Of a stretch of DNA of 64,000 bases, positions 35,905-47,058 are shown piece after piece. Below the pieces are notes generated by a model, which worked only from the letters and a program-made list of their open reading frames with translations, was not told the origin of the DNA and made no database searches. Origin of the DNA: Boletus sp. NGJ. Taxonomy: Eukaryota; Basidiomycota; Agaricomycetes; Boletales; Boletaceae. Location of the stretch: positions 62,001-126,000 of the forward strand of contig JAGTXK010000190.1 of assembly GCA_019096195.1 (NCBI GenBank), written 5' to 3'. The first letter of the stretch is position 1. Each line of letters begins with the position of its first letter. The translations under genes and the position numbers were made by a program.

Positions 35905-38380
35905 TCAGGTTATGTGCTTGTTGCGCCTAATGGGACGTGAGCTGTGAACGTTGTCTACCATCACCAGAAAAGGACGCACTAGGTCTGCTCTCGCCGCACC
36001 TGCAGAACCTTGTCCACTGTGAGAAGCACCTTTCTTTGATTGAGCAGGCTTGGTACGCGATTTACGCTGCAACGTCTGATGAGTCCCTGCATACAGAGTC
36101 GAGGAACAACCGACCTTGGGCTCTGGCACTCTGAAAGATGTCGCAACCACTCGCTAGGATGATGTGTTGGACACAACACATCCGATCTGTGGATCAAGGA
36201 AGCACTCACTCGCTTGGGTCTAGCGGCAGCCATCGTCGAAGGTCCCACATTTGAGTCTTCCAGCCTTTCTGGCGAATGGGAACAAGATTGATCATCGGCA
36301 GCCTGACGCGACTTTCTGGGAACTCGATCGGGCTTGTGCAATGCCGAGTCCTTGTTACTCTTCCTGATCCTCGTTGGTATCAATCTTTTCAGCATTGGAA
36401 TACCCTGAGATGACTTGGCCTTATTGACATTTTCTTCTAGAGGTACACCTGGAGGGGTGACCGTAGTATTTATATTTTCTTCTTGATCTGCGTCTCGAGG
36501 GGAGGCCATAGGAAGGGCATCCAACGACTGTGGCACGGCATTGGACATGCCAGGAAGCGGTTCATCTACCTCGCGGGGATGGATGGAGGACGCCAAGGAT
36601 AGCGACTGCAGGAGCGTCAGCACGAAAATGAGAGAAAATAGTGATTGTTAACCTCGTCGTAGTCAAACTCAGGAGCGGCCGAACTCGACGGCGGCTCGAC
36701 CTACGCGATCGTAAGAATTCAGTCCCAAGCAAATGAACGAACGAATACCTCAAGGAGATCGTCATCGCCGTCCTCGCTCAGCGCCACGGACTCGTCTCGA
36801 AAGGAGGGATCTGACGACTGTGGTACGGCATTGGACGTACCAGGAGGCGGTACCTCTTCCTTGTGGGGATGGACGGAGGACGCAAGAGATAGTGACTACA
36901 GGAACATCAGCACAGAAATGAGAGGATATAATGATCACTAACCTCGTCGTATTGGAACTCAGGAGCGGAGGAACTCGACGGTGCGTTGACCTACGCGATC
37001 GTGAGAATGCGGTCCAAGGGGGAATGAACGAACGAATGAACGAATACCTCGAGATCGCCACCGCCGTCCTCGTTTTGGGCGGCGGACACGACTGGACTTG
37101 ATTTCCCTGGTTGTTCCTGGTGTACGTACACAGTGAAGGAGTCAGCGCAAGTCGTTTTGGTGACCGAATAGCAAAATCATACCATTGTGAAGTCATTTCG
37201 TTCATTATTGTGGCTGCCCAAGGTCGAAGGCTGCCCATCTCGCTGTGGCTTCTCGGGAGTGGATGGCTAACATAATGTGTCAACATGGGAGACAGAATGC
37301 GGGCCAAATACATACATGGAAAGGACCATATAAGTCCGGGAGAATATGACCCAGGGTACACACGCTAATTTTCCCGTCCTTTCGTCCAGTCGCAAGATAG
37401 TTGCAGTCTGGGGAGAGGGCGATTGAGCATATCCTTTCACTGTCCTTCACGACTGGGTCAATTTGAGACAATGTTGATGTGTCCAGGAATGAGACAGTAC
37501 AGCCTGCATAGGCAGCGAGGAATTTGCCATTGGTGGCCAGAGCGATAGACTCGAGCCTGCCGTCTTTGCGAATCTCTATTTCAGTAAGCTGGGACCCGGT
37601 GGAGACTTCAAAAGACCGGATTTTGTTGCCTTTACATACGGCAAAAATTTGCTGCCCATCGTTCGACCATGAGAGCGGGGTGATTGTGCCCTGTGAGGGT
37701 GTGGTAGTGTTGATATTGATGACCTCGTCACCAGTGCGACTGTCGAAAACACGGATGGAACCACCATAGCTGGTAGTAGCGATCTGCTCGCCATTCGGGG
37801 AAAACTTCATTCCAGTGACCGTTCCGTCATGTTTGACTGGGCCAACGAGTCTCTCCCCGCTCGAGATGCTCCAGACGCTCGCTTCCTTGTAAATCCCGGT
37901 CGCAAATCTGGTCGAGTCTGGGGAGAAATCGACTGCAAACACCGACTTTGTGCCCTCCACATCGATGACCTTTTCTCGCAGCTCTGTGTCCCATACACTT
38001 GCCCCGCTCCGATAAGTCCCACAGGCTACCCACTTGTGATCCCTCGACACTGAAACAGCCACTACAGTCATTCCCGTTTGCTTTCCAACCTCTTGACGGT
38101 CTGCAACTCGCCATCGTCCAATTCCATCTCCACTCCTGCCCAAAAGATGTATTCCATCAGGGTGGAACGCGACTGCCGACACCACTTCAGAGCAACCGGT
38201 GTCCAGCACTATTGTTGGGTCTTCCCAAATTGTCAGCATCACCCAAACACTGGAGTCAGAACTGCTGCGCACCGATATTCGTTGTCGACATCCTCGCAGA
38301 TTACGGTACGCAGTCGTGGGCTTCGAAGAGCGAAAGAAGGAGGTGTTTCGGTTTACTCGTGGCGCAAAGCGTTGCTCCAT
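35905..38380 (-). CDS. WD40-repeat protein, array copy C (open propeller)
   Basis: This copy has a continuous first exon of about 366 codons from an ATG at 38380 (MEQRFAPRVNRNTSFFRSSK). Seven WD40 blades are visible: SAVAFHPDGIHLLGR, VSVSRDHKWVACGTY, VDFSPDSTRFATG, MKFSPNGEQIATTSYGG, LSWSNDGQQIFAVC, IALATNGKFLAAYA and IALSPDCNYLATGRKDGK. The exon ends at a GTATGT donor after YGPFHV. Small exons follow: QPSTLGSHNNERNDF; VYVHQEQPGKSSPVVSAAQN; then two copies of an exon pair, (PSSSSAPEFQYDE + SLSLASSVHPHKEE) and (PSSSAAPEFDYDE + SLSLASSIHPREVD); then LKRLIPTRIRKSNKDSALHK; and a last exon SFRVPEPKVGCSSTLYAGTH ending in KSRTKPAQSKKG and RRNKHIT. A propeller plus basic tail suggests a protein- or nucleic-acid-binding scaffold; no catalytic domain is seen. 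Function is unknown. Confidence 0.72.
36490..37085. repeat. Tandem duplication of an exon pair inside copy C
   Basis: Two units of about 300 bp (roughly 36490-36789 and 36790-37085) align with a constant offset of 300, for example at CGACTGTGG near 36525 and 36825. Each carries one Pro/Ser-rich exon and one SLSLASS exon with their introns. Copies A, D and E have a single unit. Confidence 0.8.
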
Positions 38381-41045
38381 AAATGCATTTCCTTATTCTC
38401 AATATGGCTCTGTCTCGCGTTTTTGACGCTTGTGCTTACTCGCGTCGCTGCTACGTGACCTCGTTGCGACGACCAGGCAAGCGATCTATTGGCGAAACCT
38501 TTCCTCGTCGCCAAGGGCAGTCTTACTATCCTGGGACTTGCGAGCCTGAGTGCTCGTCGTATGTGGACTCTGTTCACGACGGGCCTTGCGACCTACTGCG
38601 CACAAGACACATGTGCATCCCAACATGTTCTCGAACAGCGAGCGCTGATACTCAAGAAGAATGTTCTCCACGAAATGGGAAGCGAATGTATGTCAGTTCC
38701 GAGTCACCACACCACGTCACATCCCTGTTTATAGGTATAAGCATTGTTAGAATAGTTTACGCTCGATGGTATTGGCGTCGCACGTGCCTCTTCAGGTCTC
38801 AGGGCTTAAATGGTTGCGCTGCTCCCACCCATGTCATGTCCCGTTGATATCAGCAATGCCTTCGGACGCCCAACAACTTCCCAGGTTCGTCACGGGCAAA
38901 ATAAATATTCACTGGAAGCTGCAGAAGCGCCTGAGATTGCTCTCAGGTACTATGCTGGGCTTTGGTGGTCAATCCTACTAACGAGGTATACTGGCCAGTG
39001 TAATCGAATGCACATCGTGTCTCGTACTTTTCTGTTCAAGGCAGTTTGGACCCGCCGTACTTCGATACTGCGACGAACAGGCAAGATCGACAAGCCGAAC
39101 TATGAACTCTCGCAGTACTTTCACAGACTCTATACCGACCTCAATCATGGGCTCGACCGTTTGGCGGGCATCCACGCGACATGTAGTCACACCGGTGCAC
39201 TTCCGTCCTCCATAACAATCGGTGCTGATGAGCTGGCCAGAATGAACACCCTCTGCAATCACTGATCCACGCCCTCTTGCTAGTACCACAGAACTTCGTT
39301 CTATGCTTTGCAAGTGGCAAAAACGGCCTTCCCGTCCGGTGACCTCGCCCTCTAGATCAACTTGGTCCTTACAGTTGTCAGTATACCTGACAGCGACGGC
39401 TGCTCAAAGTGCTCGCTCTGACTCCGGTCGATTTTCACTAACTTCCTGGGGAAGAAAAAATAAAAAGGTTTGGACGTCGCCACGAGCTGTAATGCTTCAG
39501 AGCTAGAGGATTGGCTGCAATGCGTTCCCCCCCTCGAGCAACGAAGGTGGACATGTGGATCAAGGTTCACATGATATGTGTGCTCCAGGTAGAAGGTCAT
39601 CTTGTCTCCCCGGTGGTAATCACCCTCCGGCGGAGAGGGATGCGGCGGCGAGTCAGGCATCTTTATCTGTAGGCGAGAAGAACCTGTGCGGCGTCTGGAA
39701 ACGGTACATCGTCGGTGTGCCGCTCACACGTCCATCCATCTCGGTCCATCTTGACGCAGGAATTTGCTCTCACCTGAACCGAGTCCGGTTGTATTCGTGT
39801 TTATCGCGAATAGCTCGATACATTTCTTTAAAGGACTGGAGGAACTCGCTGAGTCGTCTACGTGACTTTTGCCTCCTCGACGAGCTCAGACATGACGGCC
39901 TCGAGGAAATCAATTCTGTATAGAGCCTATCTGGATGCTGCTCGGAGCAGCAGTGGTCCCAGATTGAGGGAAACTCACAACCCGGGTTGCAATACCGGTG
40001 GTGATAATGGTAACGCAAAACCTCACCGGCTTGTATAACTGCATCGTCACATCGTGATACTCTATTATCGGGTCTCCCGCATCAGCCCATCATTCAGTGC
40101 ACTGTCACTTTGACAAACGTCGTACCAGGACTACAAAGCCATCCACTGAGCACGCGATCGTCGTCCGAATACGCAGGTTGAGTTCCTTGAAGAAAAAGTT
40201 GTCCGTAGGGTAAATGATGATTTCAGCGTCATGACGGTGCCCGTTTCGTGTACGTCGGGGTGCCAACGAATTGGCGTGTCAAACACACATATGATCGACG
40301 AGTACTCCAAGAGTCGCATAGCATGTCGCCATCATGCAGTGTCGCATACACTCCAGCATAGTGTAGTTGATTCAGTAATTCAGGTCGTCTAAATGTGCTG
40401 TAGTAGAACAGATTGTGAAGATTGTGGATGCGCATATTCCCTTCACCGGTATCGTCACCTGAGAGGGACGGTGTGAGAAGGAGCTCATCGAAGTGGATGG
40501 TGCCCTTGGAGTGAGTAGTTATTTCTCTGAGAGTCGATCGTCTACTAGCGAATCCCCGTTCACAAGGGAGAACCACTGCAGGTCAGTACTCGGTATTACA
40601 AGGATCCGTGATGAACGAGAAAAACAGCGGAGCGGGATCCGGTTGCATCCTAACACACCCCTTCGTAAGTTGGTTGACATTTTTTTCGAACCACAGTAGT
40701 ATCTTCCAATTCCAACCTTCGCGTGTGTATCACAATGTCCTCGGGACTGTTGACTGAGTAGACTAGTGAGCTCGATCAATTAGAAATGGGTTTCTTACGA
40801 CTCACGAATGCCACGAGGTAATACTAAGGAACTGTACGACCGATCTACTCGGCTTCACCTAGATCATCTATGGGTCCCATCTTCGTTGGTTGAGCCACGA
40901 CACAACATCCATGCGGGGAATTTGATTGAAACTATAGCGACGCCTGATTCTCGTTTATCCTGACCTACTGTGAGTCTAAGAGCGTAAGCTAAAAAGAAGT
41001 ACGCGCACCGTTACATGAATCCTTGCAGCCTCGGGATGGGTCAGA
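38381..41045. other. Spacer with duplicated gene relics
   Basis: This spacer shares several blocks with the spacers beside copies D and E: 38400-38680 (YVTSLRRPGK-like frame) with 43190-43500 and 49290-49500; 39080-39340 with 45840-46100; 40200-40390 with 45610-45790; and 40860-41045 with 46950-47110. The blocks look like decayed coding sequence. For example, VTTCRVDARQTVEPM with GIESVKVL can be read on the minus strand in both 39.1 and 45.9 kb, but no family is recognised and the frames are short. Confidence 0.6.
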
Positions 41046-43037
41046 TTATGTGCTTGTTGCGTCTAATAGAACGTGAGCTGTGACATGGTCTACCATCAAC
41101 AGAAAAACACGCACTGCGCCTGCTTCCGCCGCACCTGCAGTACCAGTACCTTTCTTTGATTGAGCAGGCTTGGTACGCGATTTACGCTGCAACGTCTGAT
41201 AAGTCTCCGCACACAAAAGTCGACGAACAACCGACCTTGGGCTCTGGCACTCTGAAAGATGTCGCAACCACTCGCTAGGATGATATGTTGGACACACCAC
41301 ATCCGATCGTGTATCAGGGAAGCACTCACTCGCTTAGGTCTAGCGGCAGCCATCGTCGAAGGTCCCACATTTGAGTCTTCGAACCTTGCTGGTGAATGGA
41401 AACGAGATTGATTATCGACAACCTGACGCGACTTTCTGGGAACTCGATCGGGCTTGTGCAATGCCGAGTCCTTGTTGCTCTTCCTGATCCTTGTTGGTAA
41501 CAACCTTTTGAGTATTGAAATACCCTGAGATGGCTTGACCTTATTGACATTTTCTTCTGGAGGTGCATCCCGAGGGGAGGTCGTAGGTAGGGCATCCAAC
41601 GACTGTGACACGGCATTGGACGTGCCAGGGGGCAGTGCTTCTGGCAGTACTTCTTCCTCGTGGGGATGGACGGAGGATGCCGGGGACAGTGACTGCAGGA
41701 GCGTCAACACGGAAATGAGGGAAAATAGCAATTACTAACATCATCGTAGTCGAACTCAAGAGGGGGGGAACTCGACGGCACCTCGACCTACGCGATCGTG
41801 AGCATTCGGTCCAAGGGGGGGATGAACGAACGGACGACTACCTCGAGGAGATCGCCACCACTGTCCTCGTTGTGGGCAACAGACACGACTGGCTTGGGTT
41901 TACCTGGTTGTTCCTGGTGCATGTACACAATGAAGGAGTCAGTCCAGTCATTTTGTTAACTGAATAACAAAATCCTACATTTGTGGAGTCAGATCGCTCA
42001 TTGTCGTAGCTGCCCGAAGTCAAAGGCTGCTCGTCTTGCTGCCGTTCCTTGGCAGTAGATGGTCAACATAATGCGTTCACGTGGAAGACATAATGGAGAC
42101 AAAATACTTACACGAAAAGGACCATAAAATTCTGGGAGAATATGGCCCAGGGTACGCACGCTAATTTTCCCATCCTCTAGTCCAGTCGCAAGATAGTTGC
42201 AGTCTGGGGAGAGGGCAATTGAAAATATCGTTCCACTGTCCTTGATGACAAGGCCGATTCGAGTCAGTGTTGAGGTATCGAGGAATGAGATGGTAGGGCC
42301 TGCATTGGTAGCGAGGAATTTGCCATTGGTGGCTAGAGCGATAGACTCAACCGTGCCGTCTTCGAGAATCTGTGATTCAGCAAGCTGGGACCCAGTGGAG
42401 ACTTCGAAAAGCCGTATTTTGTCGTCCTTAGATGCGGCAAAAATTTGCTGGCCATCATTTGACCATGCAAGTGGAGTGATAATGTGTGTTGATGGTGTGG
42501 TAGTTTTGATATTGATGACCTCGTCACCATTGTGAGCATTAAAGACACGAACGGAACCACCATAGCTGGCAGTGGCGATGTGCTCGCCATTTGGTGAAAA
42601 TTTGACTCCGGTAACTTCTCCTTCATGCTTGAGTGGGCCAATGAGTTTCTCCCCGCTCGAGATGCTCCAAATACTCGATGTGTTTTCACTGGTCCCAGTG
42701 GCGAATCTGGTCGAGTCTAAGGAGACATCGACTGCCCGCACCGCTGTGTTTCTGCCCTCCACGTCGACGACCTTTTCACGCATCTCTGCGTCCCATGCAC
42801 TTGCCCCATCCCAGGTCCCACACACAACCCACTTGTGATCTCTCGACACGGAAATGGCGCGTGGCAACCGCACTCCCGTTTGTTTTCCGACCTCCCGACC
42901 GTCTGCAAGTCGCCATCGTCTAATCGCATCTCCACTCCCGCTCAAAAGATGTATACCATCAGGGTGGAACGCAACTCCACACACCCAATCAGAACGACCG
43001 GTGTCAAGTACTATTGTTGGGTCTGACTGAATTGTCA
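41046..43037 (-). pseudogene. WD40-repeat gene, array copy D (frameshift in last exon)
   Basis: The propeller is fully open: CGVAFHPDGIHLLSGSGD, ISVSRDHKWVVCGTWDGAS, VDVSLDSTRFATGTSEN, VKFSPNGEHIATASYGG, PLAWSNDGQQIFAASKDDK, SIALATNGKFLATNAG and SPDCNYLATGLEDGKISV. Tail exons follow (SLSPASSVHPHEEE, ISILKRLLPTRIRKSNKD). In the last exon one extra base relative to copy A, near 41215-41225, shifts the frame soon after VPEPKVGCSSTF, so the basic end is replaced and the chain stops at about 41182. The start codon is unclear: the MLTIQ position has CTG. The propeller is closest to copy A, while the tail exons are nearly identical to copy E. It may still make a product lacking only the basic tail. 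Confidence 0.68.
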
Positions 43038-46000
43038 GCAGTACACAATCACTCCTCAGAACTGCTACGCACCGATATTCGTCGACGACATCCTCGCCGA
43101 TGGTACGCAGTCGTGGGCTTCGAAGAGTGAAAGAAAGTGGTATTTTGGTTTACTCGTGCTAGTGGTGCGCAAAGTCCATGTCCACGTTCCCTTATTCTTA
43201 ATATGGTGTTCAGTGTCTACAGAGGTGCCTCGTGTTTTCGGCGCTCATTCTTACTCGGATCATAGCTATGTAGGTGACCTCGTTGCGACTGCCAGACAAG
43301 GAATCCATCGGCAAAACTTTTACTCGCTGTCAAGGGTGGTCTTATCCACCAACTTGCGATGCGAGAGTACTCATCGTACCTGCCAGGGCTCTGTTCACGA
43401 TGAACGTACTATCCGGTATTAAACCCGCTCGCGATATCCGCCCAAAAACACGTGCATTCCAGGATGCTCCCGAACGGCGAGCCCTCATACTCCCGAAGAA
43501 TGTTATCCGTGGCATTTTTCGTGCGCAGGTCCCCGGCCCCTTGTCCTGCGTCTTCCAATTAAGACTGGTGTTACATACTACATCGGCGGTCTAATAGTGC
43601 TCCTCTGGATCCTCCGATTCTTTGTTTTCAACCTCTACCCACTTTCAAAGAGACGATCTATCTTACTGTGGACCACCTCAAAGGCACTGACAAGTTGGGA
43701 ACAAGTCCGTCAGGGAAAGCGCTCAGGATGGATGTGTCGGCGGCGGCGGCTGTAAAAAGAACACTGGTGATATTTGATAAGAGTCATGTCGAGTTCGCGA
43801 CCCGTAAGGTGGCGTACTCGACTGCCTTGTTCATCACTCTGCTGTAATCTGTTCTGTTTTCTTTTATCTCTGGCCGTGGCCAGGCTGGTTGAAACCGAAT
43901 CGCCAATTCAGCGTTGATCAATGGCCGATCTTGCTTTCCCATTGTGAGTACACATTCGTTCGTAGCATGCTCGGCACTCAATCTCGTCTTAGGTACAACG
44001 GCTTCGTTACATATTGGGATGTAATATCGCAATTTCCTTCAGAGGGCGAGGAGTTTCAACGACAGCTCCGTGTATATCACATACCGGAACGTCGGTAGTC
44101 CTGTCATCACAGATATGTCCAAATACTGACATGAATCCCAGCAAGTCATCCCGGGCATGATGGGTGTTCCTGATACCCTCATGGGAGGGCACTGCATAGA
44201 GTTGTTGTTCCTCGGTCGGACGGCGTGGTACCCTTTTAATATCCACAATTATGTCCTCTGACTGGTGTATTCATTCTTGCGTAGATGACACGCACGTCGA
44301 ACTCACTACTTGGATGGATCTGTGGATACAGCTTCAGGAGGAATGTGACGTACAGTGTATTGTACGCGGTGTTGCCGATGTTGTTCCCTACGAGGGAGCG
44401 AAGCCCCGGAAATGCCATCGTTGTGAGTGCGAATGGTGTATTCGGTATCATGGTGAGTAGATCGGCTTCTTGGGCCAAGCTCGGTATCTGAAACTGAGAC
44501 TGACTTCACTTGGTGGTGCAGGCACCCATGTATGTGAATTTGAACACGTCCATGCAGATCCGGGTTACTCGTGCGGTATTGCATTGTTGTTGCCATTCGA
44601 ACCTCATGGAAAGATGGCGTTGTAGTCGTCTGGACTCTAACAATTTTGCTTACGATCTTGAGCTAGAGACTTTGATCTTGTCTTGTCGTCCGAGTGGTGG
44701 CTAAGCGGACAAGATAAATGTCTGTTTACTAAGCACATTGGCACCTACTACGATGACCACGATGGGCTTCATGCCTGGGCCTCCCATTGATTGGCGGAGA
44801 GTCTCGCCTCCATTTCAAAGACGAAACGATTTTCATATGCCAACGGTGAGTATGAATCAGGGATCGGTGGGTTGCCCAGGCTCATCCTCGCGTACCCGTG
44901 GATCCGTGCTCTTCCATTGGGGGGACTTGGGGAAATACCTCTACTACGGACAACACTCACTCACATTCTGAAAATGAGACCTAGCCCTCTTTCCCTTTTG
45001 ACCCTGTTCCCGCCCCAAAATAGACGCCTATACCCAGGCAATATAGCTTACTGTCCACCCCAAACAGTCCTTTAACGCATTGATGCCCCAAACAATAGCC
45101 GAGCAGAGTGTTTAATTATGTCGCAGCAACATACCAGATCATTTTTCTGGGACTCGAACGCCAGTTCACAGAAAACGATATCCACGTCAATGTGACCGAG
45201 ATTCTCCATTGCTCGCTTTCGATAATGCTCAATTTGAGCTACCTCTGTGCTCCAGTGACTTTCGTAACTCATACCTTCTCGTTTTCTCGCGATGCGCACC
45301 TGCAACCTGCTGTGCACAACTCTCAAAGTGTTCCGCAATGCGGTACGTACCTCCCAGTCATTGTCATCGCACGTTTACCTGTCCACCTTTATTCAATTGT
45401 TGACGAACGACGGTTCAAATCAACATCGAAACGATAGCTCGAACGTCCTTTCGCAATATAACCTATTCGTCTTCACGAACGATCTGAATTCTTGAATTCT
45501 TGAATCCTTGAACCCACTAACATGTTCAAGGTTAGGCGGCTGGCTAGTTCCGACCAAGGCAAACTGCTAGAAATGGCCTGTCGATGTCTAATTTCTCCTG
45601 CGTGTCGGAAGGATCATCACAGCGTCACGACGACAGCCGTTTCCTGTGCGTTGGAGTGCCAACGAAACAGAGTCTCGAATACACGGTGAACGAGCGCATC
45701 GAGACTCGCATAACGTGTCGCCATGAGTGTTGCATACATTCAAGTTCCAGCATGGCAGTCGTCAAGTAGTAGGTCAGGTCGTCTGATGTGTTGTTATCGA
45801 GAAATCGTGTTAGTGTGCGGTGATGAGAGTACGATAGGCAAGATCGCCAAGCCGAATTATGAACTCTTGCAGTACTTTCACAGACTCTATACCGACCCCA
45901 AACATGGGCTCGACCGTTTGGCGGGCATCCACGCGACATGTAGTCACCGGTGCACTTCCATCCTTCATAACAATCGGTGCTGGCCAGAATGAACACCCTC

Positions 46001-47058
46001 TGCGATCACTGATCCACGTCCTCTTGCTAGTACCACAGAACTTCATTCTATGCTTTGCAAGCGGCAAAAACGGCCTTCCCGTCCAGTGACCTCGCCCTCT
46101 GGATCAAGTTGATCCTTATAGTAGTCGGTATAGCCGACAGCATCACGACGACCACCCTAGCGTTATATCTGCTTTTGTGACAATGTGAATGTTTGCCATG
46201 TCACGCGACAATGGGGGCCTGGGCAAGGCTATTATCAGCGCTTATAAGACCTTCTTAAGTACAATAACCAAATAACAATGGTCGGATAACATGAAAAACG
46301 CTGGGTCTATATGACAAGGCATTATCAGGCATTATAAGAAATCCTGGAGCCTCGTGATGAGCGACGGCTGCTCGAAGGGCTCACTCTGACTCCGGCCGAT
46401 TTTAAAAATTTCACTAACTTCTTGGGGGAAAAAAGAAAAAAGAAAGGACGTCTCCGCGAGCTAGAGGAATGGCTGTATTGTGTTCCCCGATTGGACAACT
46501 CACGATCCGGGTTGCAATGCCGGTGGTGATAATGATAAGATAATCTATTACCGGATCCCCCGCATCGGCCCATCATCTCTAGTGCACTGTCCCTCCGACA
46601 GATATCGTACCAGGACTACAAACCCTCCGTCCGAGTACGCAAATTGAGTTCCTTGAAGAAAAAGTTGTGGATGGACATATGTAGTTAGAAGTACATTCGC
46701 GAGATACTAGCCATATTCGGGCTGGGTGGTTCTCCTGCTCTTAGGAAAGAGCATGAAAGTGGCGATTGTAAGTAGTGTTGCGGTATGTCACTCGACCGGG
46801 TTTTCCTGTTCACAAGGGACAATCACTTCAGGTTGTGAACGCTCGCAGGCAGTACCTGTGTCCGTGATGAAAGAAAGGTTATACTACGGGGTGACACTGA
46901 AGAACTGTACCATCAATCTCCACGGCTTACTACATTAAGTCACCTAGATCATCCATGGGTCCCATCTTCATTAGTTGAGCCACGACACAACATCCATGCG
47001 GGGAATCTGATTGAAACGATAGCGTCGCCTGATTCTCGTTGATCCTGACCCACTGAGT
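43038..47058. other. 4 kb spacer with duplicated relics and one insertion
   Basis: Parts match the spacers of copies C and E (see 38381-41045 and 49143-51387). The 43790-44080 block matches 49850-50120; a + strand frame reading WPWTGWLKPNRQFS in one and WPWTGWLKPDRQFS in the other, followed by CEYTFVR, suggests a duplicated and decayed gene of unknown type. No intact gene is supported. A short insertion with inverted ends lies at 46141-46359. Confidence 0.55.
46141..46359. mobile_element. MITE-like insertion with short terminal inverted repeats
   Basis: Compared with the paralogous spacer at 39395-39405 (..GACAGCGACGGCTG..), this copy carries about 218 extra bases between GACAG and AGCGACGGCTG. 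The insert starts CATCACGAC and ends CTCGTGATG, which are inverted repeats with one mismatch, and AG (possibly AGC) is duplicated at the borders. Inside, AAGGCTATTATCAGCGCTTA and AAGGCATTATCAGGCATTAT form a direct repeat about 110 bp apart. It is non-coding, so any movement would depend on a transposase elsewhere. Confidence 0.6.

Larger units (their letters stand above)
34752..38400. repeat. Segmental duplication, right copy
   Basis: This block matches 25068-28700 and contains WD40 copy C with its 3' flank. The match starts at the shared CCTCGTCCGTTC.. stretch and runs past the 5' end of the WD40 gene. The left and right copies differ by small indels, by the pyrimidine microsatellite and by the extra exon pair inside copy C. 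Confidence 0.75.
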
